NCBI RefSeq assembly: GCF_036516575.1
Contig: NZ_DATBTY010000083.1
Location: 124,001-188,000 of the forward strand
Length of the DNA stretch: 64,000 nt
Reading direction: 5' to 3'
DNA from: Cerasibacillus sp036516575
GTDB taxonomy: Bacteria > Bacillota > Bacilli > Bacillales > Amphibacillaceae
Shown here: positions 26,025 to 34,677 of the stretch, in pieces
Layout of the letters: each line of letters starts with the position of its first letter
Numbering within the stretch: position 1 is the stretch's first letter
The notes under the pieces: generated by a model
Told to the model about the DNA's origin: nothing
The model's input: only the letters and a program-made list of their open reading frames with translations
Databases searched by the model: none
Translations under genes and position numbers: made by a program

Positions 26025-27491
26025 TTATTCATTTTCTTTTGTATATTTTAAAACAGGTTTTCTTGCTGCTAATGTCTCATCTAACCGTTTTACGACAGTT
26101 GTATGTGGAGCTTCTTGAACAATTTCTGGGTTATTTTCCACTTCATCTGCAATTGTCAACATTGTTTCAATAAAGCCATCTAATGTTTCTTTCGTTTCAG
26201 TTTCTGGTGGCTCAATCATCATCGCTTCTTCTACATTAAGTGGGAAGTAGATGGTTGGTGGATGATATTCATAATCTAATAATCGCTTCGCAATATCAAG
26301 TGTACGAACACCAAGTTTCTTCTGTTTTTTACCAGATAAAACAAACTCATGTTTACAATGTTGTTCAAATGGTAGCTCGTATGCTGATTCTAGTTTACGC
26401 ATAATATAATTGGCGTTCATTACGGCATATTCACTAACTTTCTTCAGCCCTTCAGCTCCTAACGTACGAATATACGTGTAAGCTCGTAGGTAAATTCCGA
26501 AGTTTCCATAATAAGGTTTGACACGACCGATTGATTGTGGGCGATCATAATCAAATGTATAACCGTTATCATCCTTAGTAATGACTGGCTTCGGTAAAAA
26601 AGGTTCCAATTCCTTTGTTACACCGATTGGGCCGGAACCAGGACCACCACCACCATGTGGACCAGAAAATGTCTTGTGTAAATTTAAGTGAACGACATCA
26701 AAACCCATATCTCCTGGGCGTGCATAGCCCATAATGGCATTTAGGTTTGCACCATCATAATATAATCGACCACCAGCTTCGTGAACGATTTTCTTCATCT
26801 CTAAAATTTCTGTTTCAAAGAGACCAAGCGTATTTGGGTTTGTTAACATTAATGCTGCTGTGTCTTCCCCAACAACTCGTTTTAAATCTTCTAAATCAAC
26901 AAGCCCTTTTTCATTAGACTTTACTGTTATTGATTCGAAACCTGCAACTGTTGCAGATGCAGGGTTTGTTCCATGGGCCGAATCAGGAACAATAACTTTA
27001 GTCCGCTTAAAATCACCATTTGCCTCATGGAAGGCACGAATCATCATTAAACCAGACCACTCACCATGGGCACCTGCAGCTGGTTGCAAAGAAATTTCAT
27101 CCATGCCTGTAATTTCTTTTAGCTGCTCCTGCATGTCATACATCATTTCGAGTGCACCTTGCACTGTTTTCGGATCTTGATATGGATGAATATGACTAAA
27201 CCCTGGTAGTCTAGCCACATCTTCATTTATTTTTGGGTTATATTTCATCGTACACGAACCTAACGGATAAAACCCGGAATCAACACCGAAATTACGTGTC
27301 GATAAAGCCGTATAGTGACGCATCAATTCTAATTCACTTAGTTCAGGTAATTCTGGTGGTGTTTGTCGAATATATTCATCTGAAAATTCTTCAGATAAAT
27401 CCACTTCTGGCACATCTAATTCTGGGAGACTATAGCTGACTCTACCTTCTTTACTTCGTTCAAAGATTAACGGAAAATCTGTATTAGCCAT
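26025..27491 (-). CDS. gcvPB: Glycine dehydrogenase (decarboxylating) subunit 2
   Basis: PLP-containing subunit of the split P-protein; decarboxylates glycine and passes the aminomethyl group to GcvH. The 488-aa protein has the PLP lysine in LNLHKTFSGPHGGGGPGSGP near residue 272. Its ATG overlaps the gcvPA end by 8 nt. Last gene of gcvT-gcvPA-gcvPB. Confidence 0.97.
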   Translation of the reverse strand: MANTDFPLIFERSKEGRVSYSLPELDVPEVDLSEEFSDEYIRQTPPELPELSELELMRHYTALSTRNFGVDSGFYPLGSCTMKYNPKINEDVARLPGFSHIHPYQDPKTVQGALEMMYDMQEQLKEITGMDEISLQPAAGAHGEWSGLMMIRAFHEANGDFKRTKVIVPDSAHGTNPASATVAGFESITVKSNEKGLVDLEDLKRVVGEDTAALMLTNPNTLGLFETEILEMKKIVHEAGGRLYYDGANLNAIMGYARPGDMGFDVVHLNLHKTFSGPHGGGGPGSGPIGVTKELEPFLPKPVITKDDNGYTFDYDRPQSIGRVKPYYGNFGIYLRAYTYIRTLGAEGLKKVSEYAVMNANYIMRKLESAYELPFEQHCKHEFVLSGKKQKKLGVRTLDIAKRLLDYEYHPPTIYFPLNVEEAMMIEPPETETKETLDGFIETMLTIADEVENNPEIVQEAPHTTVVKRLDETLAARKPVLKYTKENE

Positions 27492-28836
27492 TCAGAACAA
27501 CCCCCAATTCTTTTACAAACGTATCAATTTCTTCTTTCGTGCGAATTTCCGTAACGGCTACTAACATATGGTTTTCCAATTCTGGATATACTGTTTGTAA
27601 ATTATAACCACCAATGATACCTTTCTCTAATAAATGGTTATTCACAGCTGAGACTGATTTTGGTAATTTGATAACGAACTCATTAAAGAATGGACCTGAA
27701 AAAGCAACTTCAACACCTATATCTACTAGCTTCTGTTTTGCATAACGAGCTTTTTTCATGTTTAATAATGTCATTTTCTTCAGGCCATGTTTTCCTAACG
27801 AGCTCATAGCAACAGCGCTCGCCAAGGCATTTAATGCCTGGTTAGAACAAATATTAGAAGTTGCTTTATCACGACGGATATGCTGTTCTCTTGCTTGTAA
27901 TGTTAATACAAAGCCGCGCTTACCTTCTTCATCAACCGTTTGTCCAACGAGACGACCTGGCACTTTACGCATTAATTTCTTTGTTGTTGAAAAATAACCA
28001 CAATGTGGACCACCAAATTGAGTTGGAATACCGAAAACTTGTGTATCACCTACAACGATATCTGCTCCGAATTCAGCAGGCGGTGTTAGAAAGCCAAGAG
28101 ACAATGGATTACTTGATACGATAAACATTGTCTTCTTTTGGTTTTTAATTAATTTGTTAATCTCAGCCATTGGTTCAACCTGTCCAAAGAAGTTTGGATA
28201 CTGGATAACAACACCTGCAATCGTATCATCTAGTTCCTTTTCTAACTGGTTTAGATCTGTCACACCATCTTTATAGTCAATTTCAACGACTTCGATATGC
28301 TGTCCACGCGCATATGTCTCAATAACTTCCCTTGATTCAGGATGTACAGTTTTTGAAACAAGCACTTTCTTTCTTCTTGTTTGACCAGCACTTAAAGTAA
28401 CGGCTTCTGCTAAAGACGTCCCTCCATCATACATAGAAGAGTTAGCTATTGGTAAGCCTGTTAACTCAGAAATCATCGTTTGGAATTCAAAAATCGCCTG
28501 TAAACCACCTTGAGAAATTTCAGGCTGGTATGGTGTGTATGCCGTGTAAAATTCAGACCTTGAAATGACATGGTCGACAACAGATGGAATAAAGTGATCA
28601 TATACACCAGCACCTAAAAATGATGTATATTCAGTTAGATTATAGTTCTTATTCGCCATCCGTGTAAGTTCTCTTTTTAATTCTGGTTCACTGACCGGCT
28701 TTTTCAATTTCAATGGTTCTTTCAATAAAATCTCACTTGGAATATCTGAAAAAAGTTCATCAGATGACTCGACACCAATAGCTTCCAGCATTTCTTTTTT
28801 ATCGTTTTCAGTCATTGGTAAATAACGAAAATCCAT
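27484..28836 (-). CDS. gcvPA: Glycine dehydrogenase (decarboxylating) subunit 1
   Basis: Non-PLP-lysine half of the split P-protein, forming a heterotetramer with GcvPB. The 450-aa protein has an aspartate-aminotransferase-like fold with FLGAGVYDHFIPSVVDH (about 73-89) and QFGGPHCGYF (about 272). It lies 22 bp downstream of gcvT. Confidence 0.97.
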   Translation of the reverse strand: MDFRYLPMTENDKKEMLEAIGVESSDELFSDIPSEILLKEPLKLKKPVSEPELKRELTRMANKNYNLTEYTSFLGAGVYDHFIPSVVDHVISRSEFYTAYTPYQPEISQGGLQAIFEFQTMISELTGLPIANSSMYDGGTSLAEAVTLSAGQTRRKKVLVSKTVHPESREVIETYARGQHIEVVEIDYKDGVTDLNQLEKELDDTIAGVVIQYPNFFGQVEPMAEINKLIKNQKKTMFIVSSNPLSLGFLTPPAEFGADIVVGDTQVFGIPTQFGGPHCGYFSTTKKLMRKVPGRLVGQTVDEEGKRGFVLTLQAREQHIRRDKATSNICSNQALNALASAVAMSSLGKHGLKKMTLLNMKKARYAKQKLVDIGVEVAFSGPFFNEFVIKLPKSVSAVNNHLLEKGIIGGYNLQTVYPELENHMLVAVTEIRTKEEIDTFVKELGVVLNG

Positions 28837-28858
28837 AATAAAGCCTCCCCCTATTGAT

Positions 28859-29968
28859 TTACTTTTTTAAAAAAGGTGTTTCAATGATCTTCGCTTTTAA
28901 TTTGCGTTTTCGCACTTGAACGTCTATTTCAGTACCTTCTTCGGCATAGGCTGTTTTAATAAGTGCTAGACCGATATTCTTTTTTAATGTTGGAGCTTGT
29001 GTTCCAGAAGTAACGTGGCCAATTCTTTCATCTTCATGCCACACATCATAACCCGTTCTTGGAATTCCTCGATCTATCATTTCAATACCAACTAATTTTC
29101 TTGTTGTTCCTTTTTCGAGTTGGTCTTTTAATACATCTTCTCCAATAAATGACACGCCTTTATCGACTTTAACAAAAAAGTTTAAGCCAGCTTCAATTGG
29201 TGTGATATCTTCAGACAACTCTTGACCATATAATGGTAAGTTCGCCTCAAATCGTAAAGTATCACGTGCACCTAAGCCAACCGGCTCTAACCCTTCCTCT
29301 TTACCGTTTTCTAATAAGGCATTCCAAAGTTTGGAACCGCATGATTGATCAATATATATCTCAAAACCATCTTCTCCTGTATAGCCAGTCCGAGAAACAA
29401 TTGCTTCTGTATTTAATCCATGGAAACGAACATCTGAACGAAAACGGAAAAACTTAATGTCTTTTAAGTTTGTGTCTGTTAACTTTTGTAAAATCGTTTC
29501 CGCTTTTGGTCCTTGTAATGCGAGCTGAACATAGTCTTTAGTTACATCAGATATAATCAGTTCTTCGTTTGTGTAACGATTATGATCATTTAACCACTGT
29601 AGGTCCTTTTCTGTATTCGCTGCATTGACAACTAATAGGTAATAATTGTCATCTAGCATATAAATAAGGAAATCGTCGATGACTCCACCGTTTTCATTGC
29701 ACATAAATGTATACTGTGCACGGTTAAGTGTTAGTTTTGACACGTCATTTGTCGTCATTTTTTGTAAGAATGACAAGCTTTTCGGTCCTTTAACGACGAT
29801 TTCTCCCATATGAGAAACATCAAACAACCCTGCTTTTGTCCGTGTGACTTCATGTTCATGTTTAATTCCAGAGAATTGAACAGGTAAATCCCAGCCTCCG
29901 AAATCAATTGTTTTGGCCCCATATTTTTCATATTCTGAAAATAAAGGGGTTCTTTTTAGTTGACTCAC
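28859..29968 (-). CDS. gcvT: Aminomethyltransferase (glycine cleavage T protein)
   Basis: Transfers the methylene group from GcvH to tetrahydrofolate, releasing ammonia. The product has the T-protein N-domain with FDVSHMGE and a C-terminal barrel domain. The frame extends to 30001, but GTG at 29968 is preferred: AAAGGAGAGG precedes it and the 369-aa protein then begins close to the family start LKRTPL. Confidence 0.96.
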   Translation of the reverse strand: MSQLKRTPLFSEYEKYGAKTIDFGGWDLPVQFSGIKHEHEVTRTKAGLFDVSHMGEIVVKGPKSLSFLQKMTTNDVSKLTLNRAQYTFMCNENGGVIDDFLIYMLDDNYYLLVVNAANTEKDLQWLNDHNRYTNEELIISDVTKDYVQLALQGPKAETILQKLTDTNLKDIKFFRFRSDVRFHGLNTEAIVSRTGYTGEDGFEIYIDQSCGSKLWNALLENGKEEGLEPVGLGARDTLRFEANLPLYGQELSEDITPIEAGLNFFVKVDKGVSFIGEDVLKDQLEKGTTRKLVGIEMIDRGIPRTGYDVWHEDERIGHVTSGTQAPTLKKNIGLALIKTAYAEEGTEIDVQVRKRKLKAKIIETPFLKK

Positions 29969-30019
29969 GACATCCTCTCCTTTATACATTTTTAAATTCA
30001 TTGATAAGTTTCGTATTCG

Positions 30020-30215
30020 TGATGCTCCGTCTCTGTCCCATAACCAGAAAGTTGCACACTTAAAACAAGTGCTTGCTTCGTGGGTGGTTTACAGCTAGAT
30101 GTGCAAACGCTCTCCAGAGTCGCGTCCAGTAAGAGTCTGTTTGCCTGAGAGATTCGCAAAACTTGCTTGCTCCTTCGGCGGTACATCAATTATGTTGCCT
30201 GTACACTCTCCCCTT
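30020..30215 (-). promoter_or_regulatory. Tandem glycine riboswitch
   Basis: Two aptamers on the minus strand ahead of gcvT. The first runs from GGGGAGAGTG (30213-30204) through CCGCCGAAGGAGCAAG and CTCTCAGGCAAACAGA to CTGGAGAG. The second contains CACCCACGAAGCAAGC, TTCTGGTTATGGGACAGAG and ends in GACGGAGCATC. These are the canonical glycine-aptamer signatures. Open frames crossing the element on both strands are incidental. No clear terminator lies between it and gcvT. Confidence 0.93.
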
Positions 30216-30280
30216 ACTATCATTCGCCTCTTTATCATAATTAAATCGCTATTTTGGGTTAAACTATGTATAAGTAATGC

Positions 30281-30309
30281 TATAATCAATCTATTTCAAA
30301 ACCATTATA
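30281..30309. promoter_or_regulatory. Face-to-face promoters for yqhH (+) and gcvT (-)
   Basis: TGCTATAAT on the plus strand (-10 at 30281-30286) and TGCTATAAT on the minus strand (-10 at 30309-30304) form an inverted pair 17 nt apart. Both are extended -10 elements with weak -35s. The first would serve yqhH, the second the riboswitch-gcvT transcript; their initial transcribed regions cross. Confidence 0.5.
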
Positions 30310-30383
30310 GCACAGAAATTCCCGATTCGCCTTAATCTTTTTTACATTTGTCTACACATTCAAAAAAAAGGAAGTATAAATAT

Positions 30384-32030
30384 ATGGACGAATTAGAAAT
30401 TGTTTTTGATCAATCATTTATACACCAGCTGGAAGAAATAGCATTAAACGACATGCCCACTTCGTCATGGGAATTATTTAAAATGGCATACGATGTCCAG
30501 AAATTTACGTTAATCGATACATTCGATGGCTTATTAGCCGTTGATTATTTACCAAATTTAACCTGTTTGCCACATCAACTCAATACAGCAAAACGTGTGA
30601 TTGAGCATATGAATGGCCGTGCTATTCTTGCCGACGAAGTTGGTCTTGGTAAGACGATTGAAGCGGGTTTGATTTTAAAAGAATATATGATTCGAGGTTT
30701 AGTTAAGAAAGTACTTATATTAGTTCCAGCCTCATTAGTCAATCAATGGGTAGATGAGCTCGTGAAAAAGTTTTACATACCTGCCACAGCTTTCCGTAAG
30801 GGCTATACATGGGAACATATCGATATCATTGTCGCTTCTTTAGACACAGCTAAAAGAGCCCCTCATTGTGATGATATTCATAACATTGACTATGATTTAG
30901 TCATTATAGATGAGGCCCATAAACTAAAAAATCATCAAACAAAAAACTATCAATTTGTGAAAGAGATTAAGAAGAAATATTGCTTACTATTAACTGCAAC
31001 GCCAGTCCAGAACCGTTTAAGTGAGATTTTCAACCTTGTATCCATTTTAAAGCCGGGACATCTAGGAAATTATGAAGCATTTATGGATAAGTATGCAAAA
31101 GGAACACCTACTACAGAAGACAATCATTATTTAAAAGAATTAATTAAAAAAGTGATGATCCGTCATACGCGAAAGGAAACAAACATTAAACCTTCCAAAC
31201 GTCATATTAAAACAATATGGGTTAACTTTTCCGAAGACGAACAAACATTTTATAACAGAATCGAACATGAACTAGGTAATAAAGTTCCTCTTTTAAAATT
31301 AACTTTTTTAAGAGAGATATGTTCATCACGGGAAGCATGCTTTATGTCATTAAAGAAATTAAGTGATAAAGTCAAACATCAAAAAGATGAGCTACATGAT
31401 TTTATGAACGGATTACAGGAACTACCACAACATGCAAAAGCAAAAAAGGTAATTGAGATCATTAAGGACATTGGAGATGAGAAGGTTATTATATTTACCG
31501 AGTATCGTGCGACGCAATATTTTTTACAATGGTATTTAGAACAGCACGGGATATCTTCAGTACCGTATCGCGGTGGTTTTTCACGCTCAAAAAAAGATTG
31601 GATGCGGCAATTGTTTCAACATAATCGGCAAGTTTTAATTGCTACCGAGGCTGGTGGTGAAGGAATTAACCTTCAGTTTTGCCACCATATGATTAACTAT
31701 GATCTACCATGGAACCCGATGCGTCTTGAACAACGTATTGGACGAATCCACCGTTATGGTCAAGAACAAGATGTATATATTTATAATCTTGCTTTAAAGC
31801 GAACAGTTGAAGAGCATATTATGAATATCTTATATAAAAAGCTCGATTTATTTGAAAGAGTGATTGGTGAACTCGATGATATTTTGTCACGACTTCTTAT
31901 TACAGACTTAGAATCAGAAATTCAGACGATTTTTCACAAATCAAGATCGACTGGCGAAGCAAAGGTCAAACTGAATCATTTAACAACCATCATTCAAGAA
32001 AATGTCAATCTACATGAAAGTGAAGGGTGA
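30384..32030 (+). CDS. yqhH: SNF2-family helicase YqhH
   Basis: Superfamily 2 DEAD/DEAH-like ATPase, 548 aa, with SNF2 N-domain motifs: ILADEVGLGKTIEAG (motif I), IIDEAHKLKN (motif II), LTATPVQN (motif III). In the C-domain are ATEAGGEGINLQ and MRLEQRIGRIHRYGQ (motifs V-VI). Its substrate is unknown, probably DNA or RNA. ATG 30384 with AAAAGGAAG upstream is preferred to the frame start at 30348. It is paired with yqhG. Confidence 0.93.
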   Translation: MDELEIVFDQSFIHQLEEIALNDMPTSSWELFKMAYDVQKFTLIDTFDGLLAVDYLPNLTCLPHQLNTAKRVIEHMNGRAILADEVGLGKTIEAGLILKEYMIRGLVKKVLILVPASLVNQWVDELVKKFYIPATAFRKGYTWEHIDIIVASLDTAKRAPHCDDIHNIDYDLVIIDEAHKLKNHQTKNYQFVKEIKKKYCLLLTATPVQNRLSEIFNLVSILKPGHLGNYEAFMDKYAKGTPTTEDNHYLKELIKKVMIRHTRKETNIKPSKRHIKTIWVNFSEDEQTFYNRIEHELGNKVPLLKLTFLREICSSREACFMSLKKLSDKVKHQKDELHDFMNGLQELPQHAKAKKVIEIIKDIGDEKVIIFTEYRATQYFLQWYLEQHGISSVPYRGGFSRSKKDWMRQLFQHNRQVLIATEAGGEGINLQFCHHMINYDLPWNPMRLEQRIGRIHRYGQEQDVYIYNLALKRTVEEHIMNILYKKLDLFERVIGELDDILSRLLITDLESEIQTIFHKSRSTGEAKVKLNHLTTIIQENVNLHESEG

Positions 32031-32035
32031 ACCAT

Positions 32036-32836
32036 ATGGCACTATCACAGCTAGATCATTTTTTTTCAACATACTTTAAAGCGCATCAATGTGATGTTCA
32101 TCTTAAAGAAAATGGCATATTAAAAGTGCAACTAACAAAAGAAATGGATCAAGCTTTAATGAATCGCCCTTTTTATTGGCACTATATGGAAAAAACAGGG
32201 CAGACAGGAGAGCCAATGCAACTTACCATCATAACCGATCCCAGTCACCCCGACCAGCAACCGGGTGAATGGGGGCATTTGGGAAGTCCGCGTCTCCAAC
32301 AAATTATCGATCATTTAAAGATGAATGAAACACATGCCAAACTATATCATCACATATCACCAACAACTGAAACACCACTTTATCCTTGGTTAGTAACAAA
32401 CATTAAAATTATTTATCAGGGGAAACAAACAAGAGAAGAATTATTCTCTATCGGCTTAAATTTAATTAATGGTATGATGCAAACGAATATGATGGAAGCT
32501 TTAAATACCTTATCTTTTCAACGCACGATTCCGGATTTTTGTTTCCCACTTTCCCCCCTTATTCGTCTTAAAAGCGGTTATCGTCGAATAGAGAATGTAC
32601 TAAAGCAATATATCAATGATCAGGACCATACTTGGGTAAAAGAAACATTAGACATGCGTGAACATGAATTATCTTTATTACAACATTTCTATGAAACAGG
32701 GGATGAAGAACATGAAGCACTTTATAAAAAAGAAGAAACAGATATAAAAAACCGCCTTCAACCCAAAATACACGTCCACGTCATTAATGGGGGGCTGTTT
32801 TATCTAAATCAATCATTCCAACACAATCAAAAATAG
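32036..32836 (+). CDS. yqhG: YqhG family protein
   Basis: 266-aa soluble protein of the YqhG family, function unknown, always next to yqhH in Bacillaceae, which suggests the two act together. The start ATG 32036 lies 6 nt after the yqhH stop with AAGGGTGA as ribosome-binding site. No motif of known function is visible. Confidence 0.9.
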   Translation: MALSQLDHFFSTYFKAHQCDVHLKENGILKVQLTKEMDQALMNRPFYWHYMEKTGQTGEPMQLTIITDPSHPDQQPGEWGHLGSPRLQQIIDHLKMNETHAKLYHHISPTTETPLYPWLVTNIKIIYQGKQTREELFSIGLNLINGMMQTNMMEALNTLSFQRTIPDFCFPLSPLIRLKSGYRRIENVLKQYINDQDHTWVKETLDMREHELSLLQHFYETGDEEHEALYKKEETDIKNRLQPKIHVHVINGGLFYLNQSFQHNQK

Positions 32837-32860
32837 CATGAGATACAGCTCATGCTATTT
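32831..32860. terminator. Bidirectional terminator between yqhG and yqzE
   Basis: Perfect 12-bp arms AAATAGCATGAG/CTCATGCTATTT (32831-32842, 32849-32860) with T/A tracts on both sides; it overlaps the yqzE stop codon. Confidence 0.85.
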
Positions 32861-33040
32861 TTTGCGTGATTTGAATGCTGTTTTAACTAGAAACGGCAGG
32901 ACACCAAACCATCTATCATAATATGCCATTTGTTCTTTCGGCTTTTCTTGTTTTTGCTTCGGTTTATTCGGTCTAGTATCCAGGTAACGGACAAATGTTT
33001 CAGTGGCATATTTAATGATATCCTTTCCTGACACGACCAT
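32855..33040 (-). CDS. yqzE: YqzE family small protein
   Basis: 61 aa, matching the YqzE family by the ATETFVRYLDTRP segment and the basic C-terminal hydrophobic end (WFGVLPFLVKTAF). Function unknown; conserved near comG in Bacillaceae. ATG 33040 or GTG 33034 may be the start. Confidence 0.85.
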   Translation of the reverse strand: MVVSGKDIIKYATETFVRYLDTRPNKPKQKQEKPKEQMAYYDRWFGVLPFLVKTAFKSRKK

Positions 33041-33091
33041 TCCCTCATTTTCTTATATAGTCACTCTTTTTTATCTTTCCTAATTCAATCA

Positions 33092-33583
33092 TTATTTATT
33101 CAACCAATCCATGATTTCTTGCGCCACTGTATTGATATCTTTTTGATCCGTATGAATTATTATATCTGCACAACCTTCATACATTTGTTGTCGTCTCTTA
33201 TAAAGTGCCTTCCTATCCTTTAAAGATTGCTCCCACAAAGGTCTGTTCATATCATGTTTAAGGCGATCAGCAATCTCGCTAAAGGAAGTATGTAAATAAA
33301 TGATAACGCCATTTTGTTTCATCAAATGAATATTGTCTATTCTCTCAACAATACCACCACCAGTAGCGACAATAGGCTTATTTACTTTTTTTAATATATT
33401 TGTTTCATAATCACGAAAAACATGTTCACCTTCCTCAGAGAAAATATCCGGTATCGTTTTATCATATGTTTGCTCAATCTCTTGATCTGTATCAGCATAT
33501 GGCTTGTTCCATAATTGACTTAATCGCTTAGCAATCGTTGATTTGCCACTTCCCATAAAACCAACTAAATATACAATAGTCAT
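33092..33583 (-). CDS. aroK: Shikimate kinase
   Basis: Phosphorylates shikimate in aromatic amino acid synthesis. The 163-aa P-loop protein has GFMGSGKST (8-16), the shikimate-binding D-R pair (DTDQEIEQ; VFRDYE), GGGIVE (about 74-79) and a lid with MNRPLW. Divergent from comGA, as yqzE-aroK-comG neighbours occur in other Bacillaceae. Confidence 0.95.
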   Translation of the reverse strand: MTIVYLVGFMGSGKSTIAKRLSQLWNKPYADTDQEIEQTYDKTIPDIFSEEGEHVFRDYETNILKKVNKPIVATGGGIVERIDNIHLMKQNGVIIYLHTSFSEIADRLKHDMNRPLWEQSLKDRKALYKRRQQMYEGCADIIIHTDQKDINTVAQEIMDWLNK

Positions 33584-33623
33584 TCTTGACCATCCTTTTC
33601 AAAAATATTTTAGAAAAAAAAGC

Positions 33624-33648
33624 AGGATTTTGCTTGTTGATGTCGAAT
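33624..33648 (+). promoter_or_regulatory. Sigma-H-type promoter with 0A-box core upstream of comGA
   Basis: AGGATTT (33624-33630), 11 nt, GTCGAAT (33642-33648), followed by AAAGGAGG and the comGA GTG. Same spacing and -10 as the spo0A and dnaG promoters in this window; TGTCGAA at 33641-33647 overlaps the -10. In B. subtilis comG is instead driven by sigma-A plus ComK. Confidence 0.7.
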
Positions 33649-33675
33649 AATATATTTAAAGGAGGTGAATTACGC

Positions 33676-34677
33676 GTGAATCCTGCTAAATCGCTTTCCG
33701 TCAAACTACTAGAATCTGCTTGCCAAATGCAAGCGACTGACATCCATTTCTACCCCTTCATCCAAGAAACAAAAGTGTTTTACCGCATACATGGTAAAAG
33801 AATTTACTACCAATCCATTTCACCACAACAATATGAGCTTCTACTCACATACTATAAGTTTACATCAGGAATGGATATAGGTGAAACGAGAAAACCACAA
33901 AACGGAATGCTACCTTATCAAATCAATTCACAAAATTATTCATTACGTTTGTCCACCCTGCCCGTTAATCAAAATGAAAGTTTAGCCGTTCGGATTCTTC
34001 CACAGGATGAAACATCCTCTTTAAGTGAACTATTTCTTTTTCCATATCAACTAAAGCAATTAAAACAATGGATTCGTGAGCGTGCCGGATTAATTTTATT
34101 AACCGGTCCGACCGGTGTCGGCAAAACCACGACATTGTACGCCCTATTAAAATCAGTCATAAAAGAAAGTCGCTATCAAACGATTACGTTGGAAGATCCA
34201 ATTGAGAAGAATTTACAAGATATTTTACAGGTACAAATCAATGAAAAAGCTGGCATATCTTATCACACGGGTTTAAAGGCGGCCTTACGACATGACCCTG
34301 ACATCATCATGGTTGGTGAAATTCGAGATGCCTATACGGCTGAATTTGCTTTTGATGCTTCTTTAACAGGCCACCTCGTATTAAGTACGATGCATGCTAA
34401 TGATACAGTAGGAACATTGTATCGCTTACTTGAAATGGGATTAAATAAGACGGATCTTGGACAAACCTTAATTGGTGTCGCGTCATTGCGGCTGCTACCA
34501 GTACACATTAACAAACAAATCAATAGACGCTATGCCATAATGGAAATGTTGAATAGAGATCAAATCTTGCTTACATTAGCAGGACGCGAACATGAAGCAA
34601 AGAAAACAATCTATTCTTTTCATCATTTAAGAAAGAAGGCTTATGCTTATGGGTTTATTAAAGAAGAAGATTTTTAA
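33676..34677 (+). CDS. comGA: Competence pilus ATPase ComGA
   Basis: GspE/PilB-type traffic ATPase that powers the transformation pseudopilus. The product has an N-terminal GspE domain, Walker A GPTGVGKTT (about 146-154), an Asp box in TLEDPIE and Walker B PDIIMVGEIRD, with LRHDPD before it. The start is GTG 33676 with AAAGGAGGTGA upstream (333 aa); the frame is open back to 33586 without support. First gene of comGA-GG. Confidence 0.95.
   Translation: MNPAKSLSVKLLESACQMQATDIHFYPFIQETKVFYRIHGKRIYYQSISPQQYELLLTYYKFTSGMDIGETRKPQNGMLPYQINSQNYSLRLSTLPVNQNESLAVRILPQDETSSLSELFLFPYQLKQLKQWIRERAGLILLTGPTGVGKTTTLYALLKSVIKESRYQTITLEDPIEKNLQDILQVQINEKAGISYHTGLKAALRHDPDIIMVGEIRDAYTAEFAFDASLTGHLVLSTMHANDTVGTLYRLLEMGLNKTDLGQTLIGVASLRLLPVHINKQINRRYAIMEMLNRDQILLTLAGREHEAKKTIYSFHHLRKKAYAYGFIKEEDF

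Noticed and set aside
30095..30335. Open frames across the glycine riboswitch on both strands.
   Set aside because: The sequence is fully explained by conserved aptamer motifs, and no translation signals are present.
33599..33634. AT-rich A-run/T-run pattern upstream of comGA resembling ComK boxes (AAAA-N5-TTTT).
   Set aside because: The A and T runs have spacers of 3 and 6 rather than 5 and do not form a proper dyad; the sigma-H-type promoter is a better explanation.
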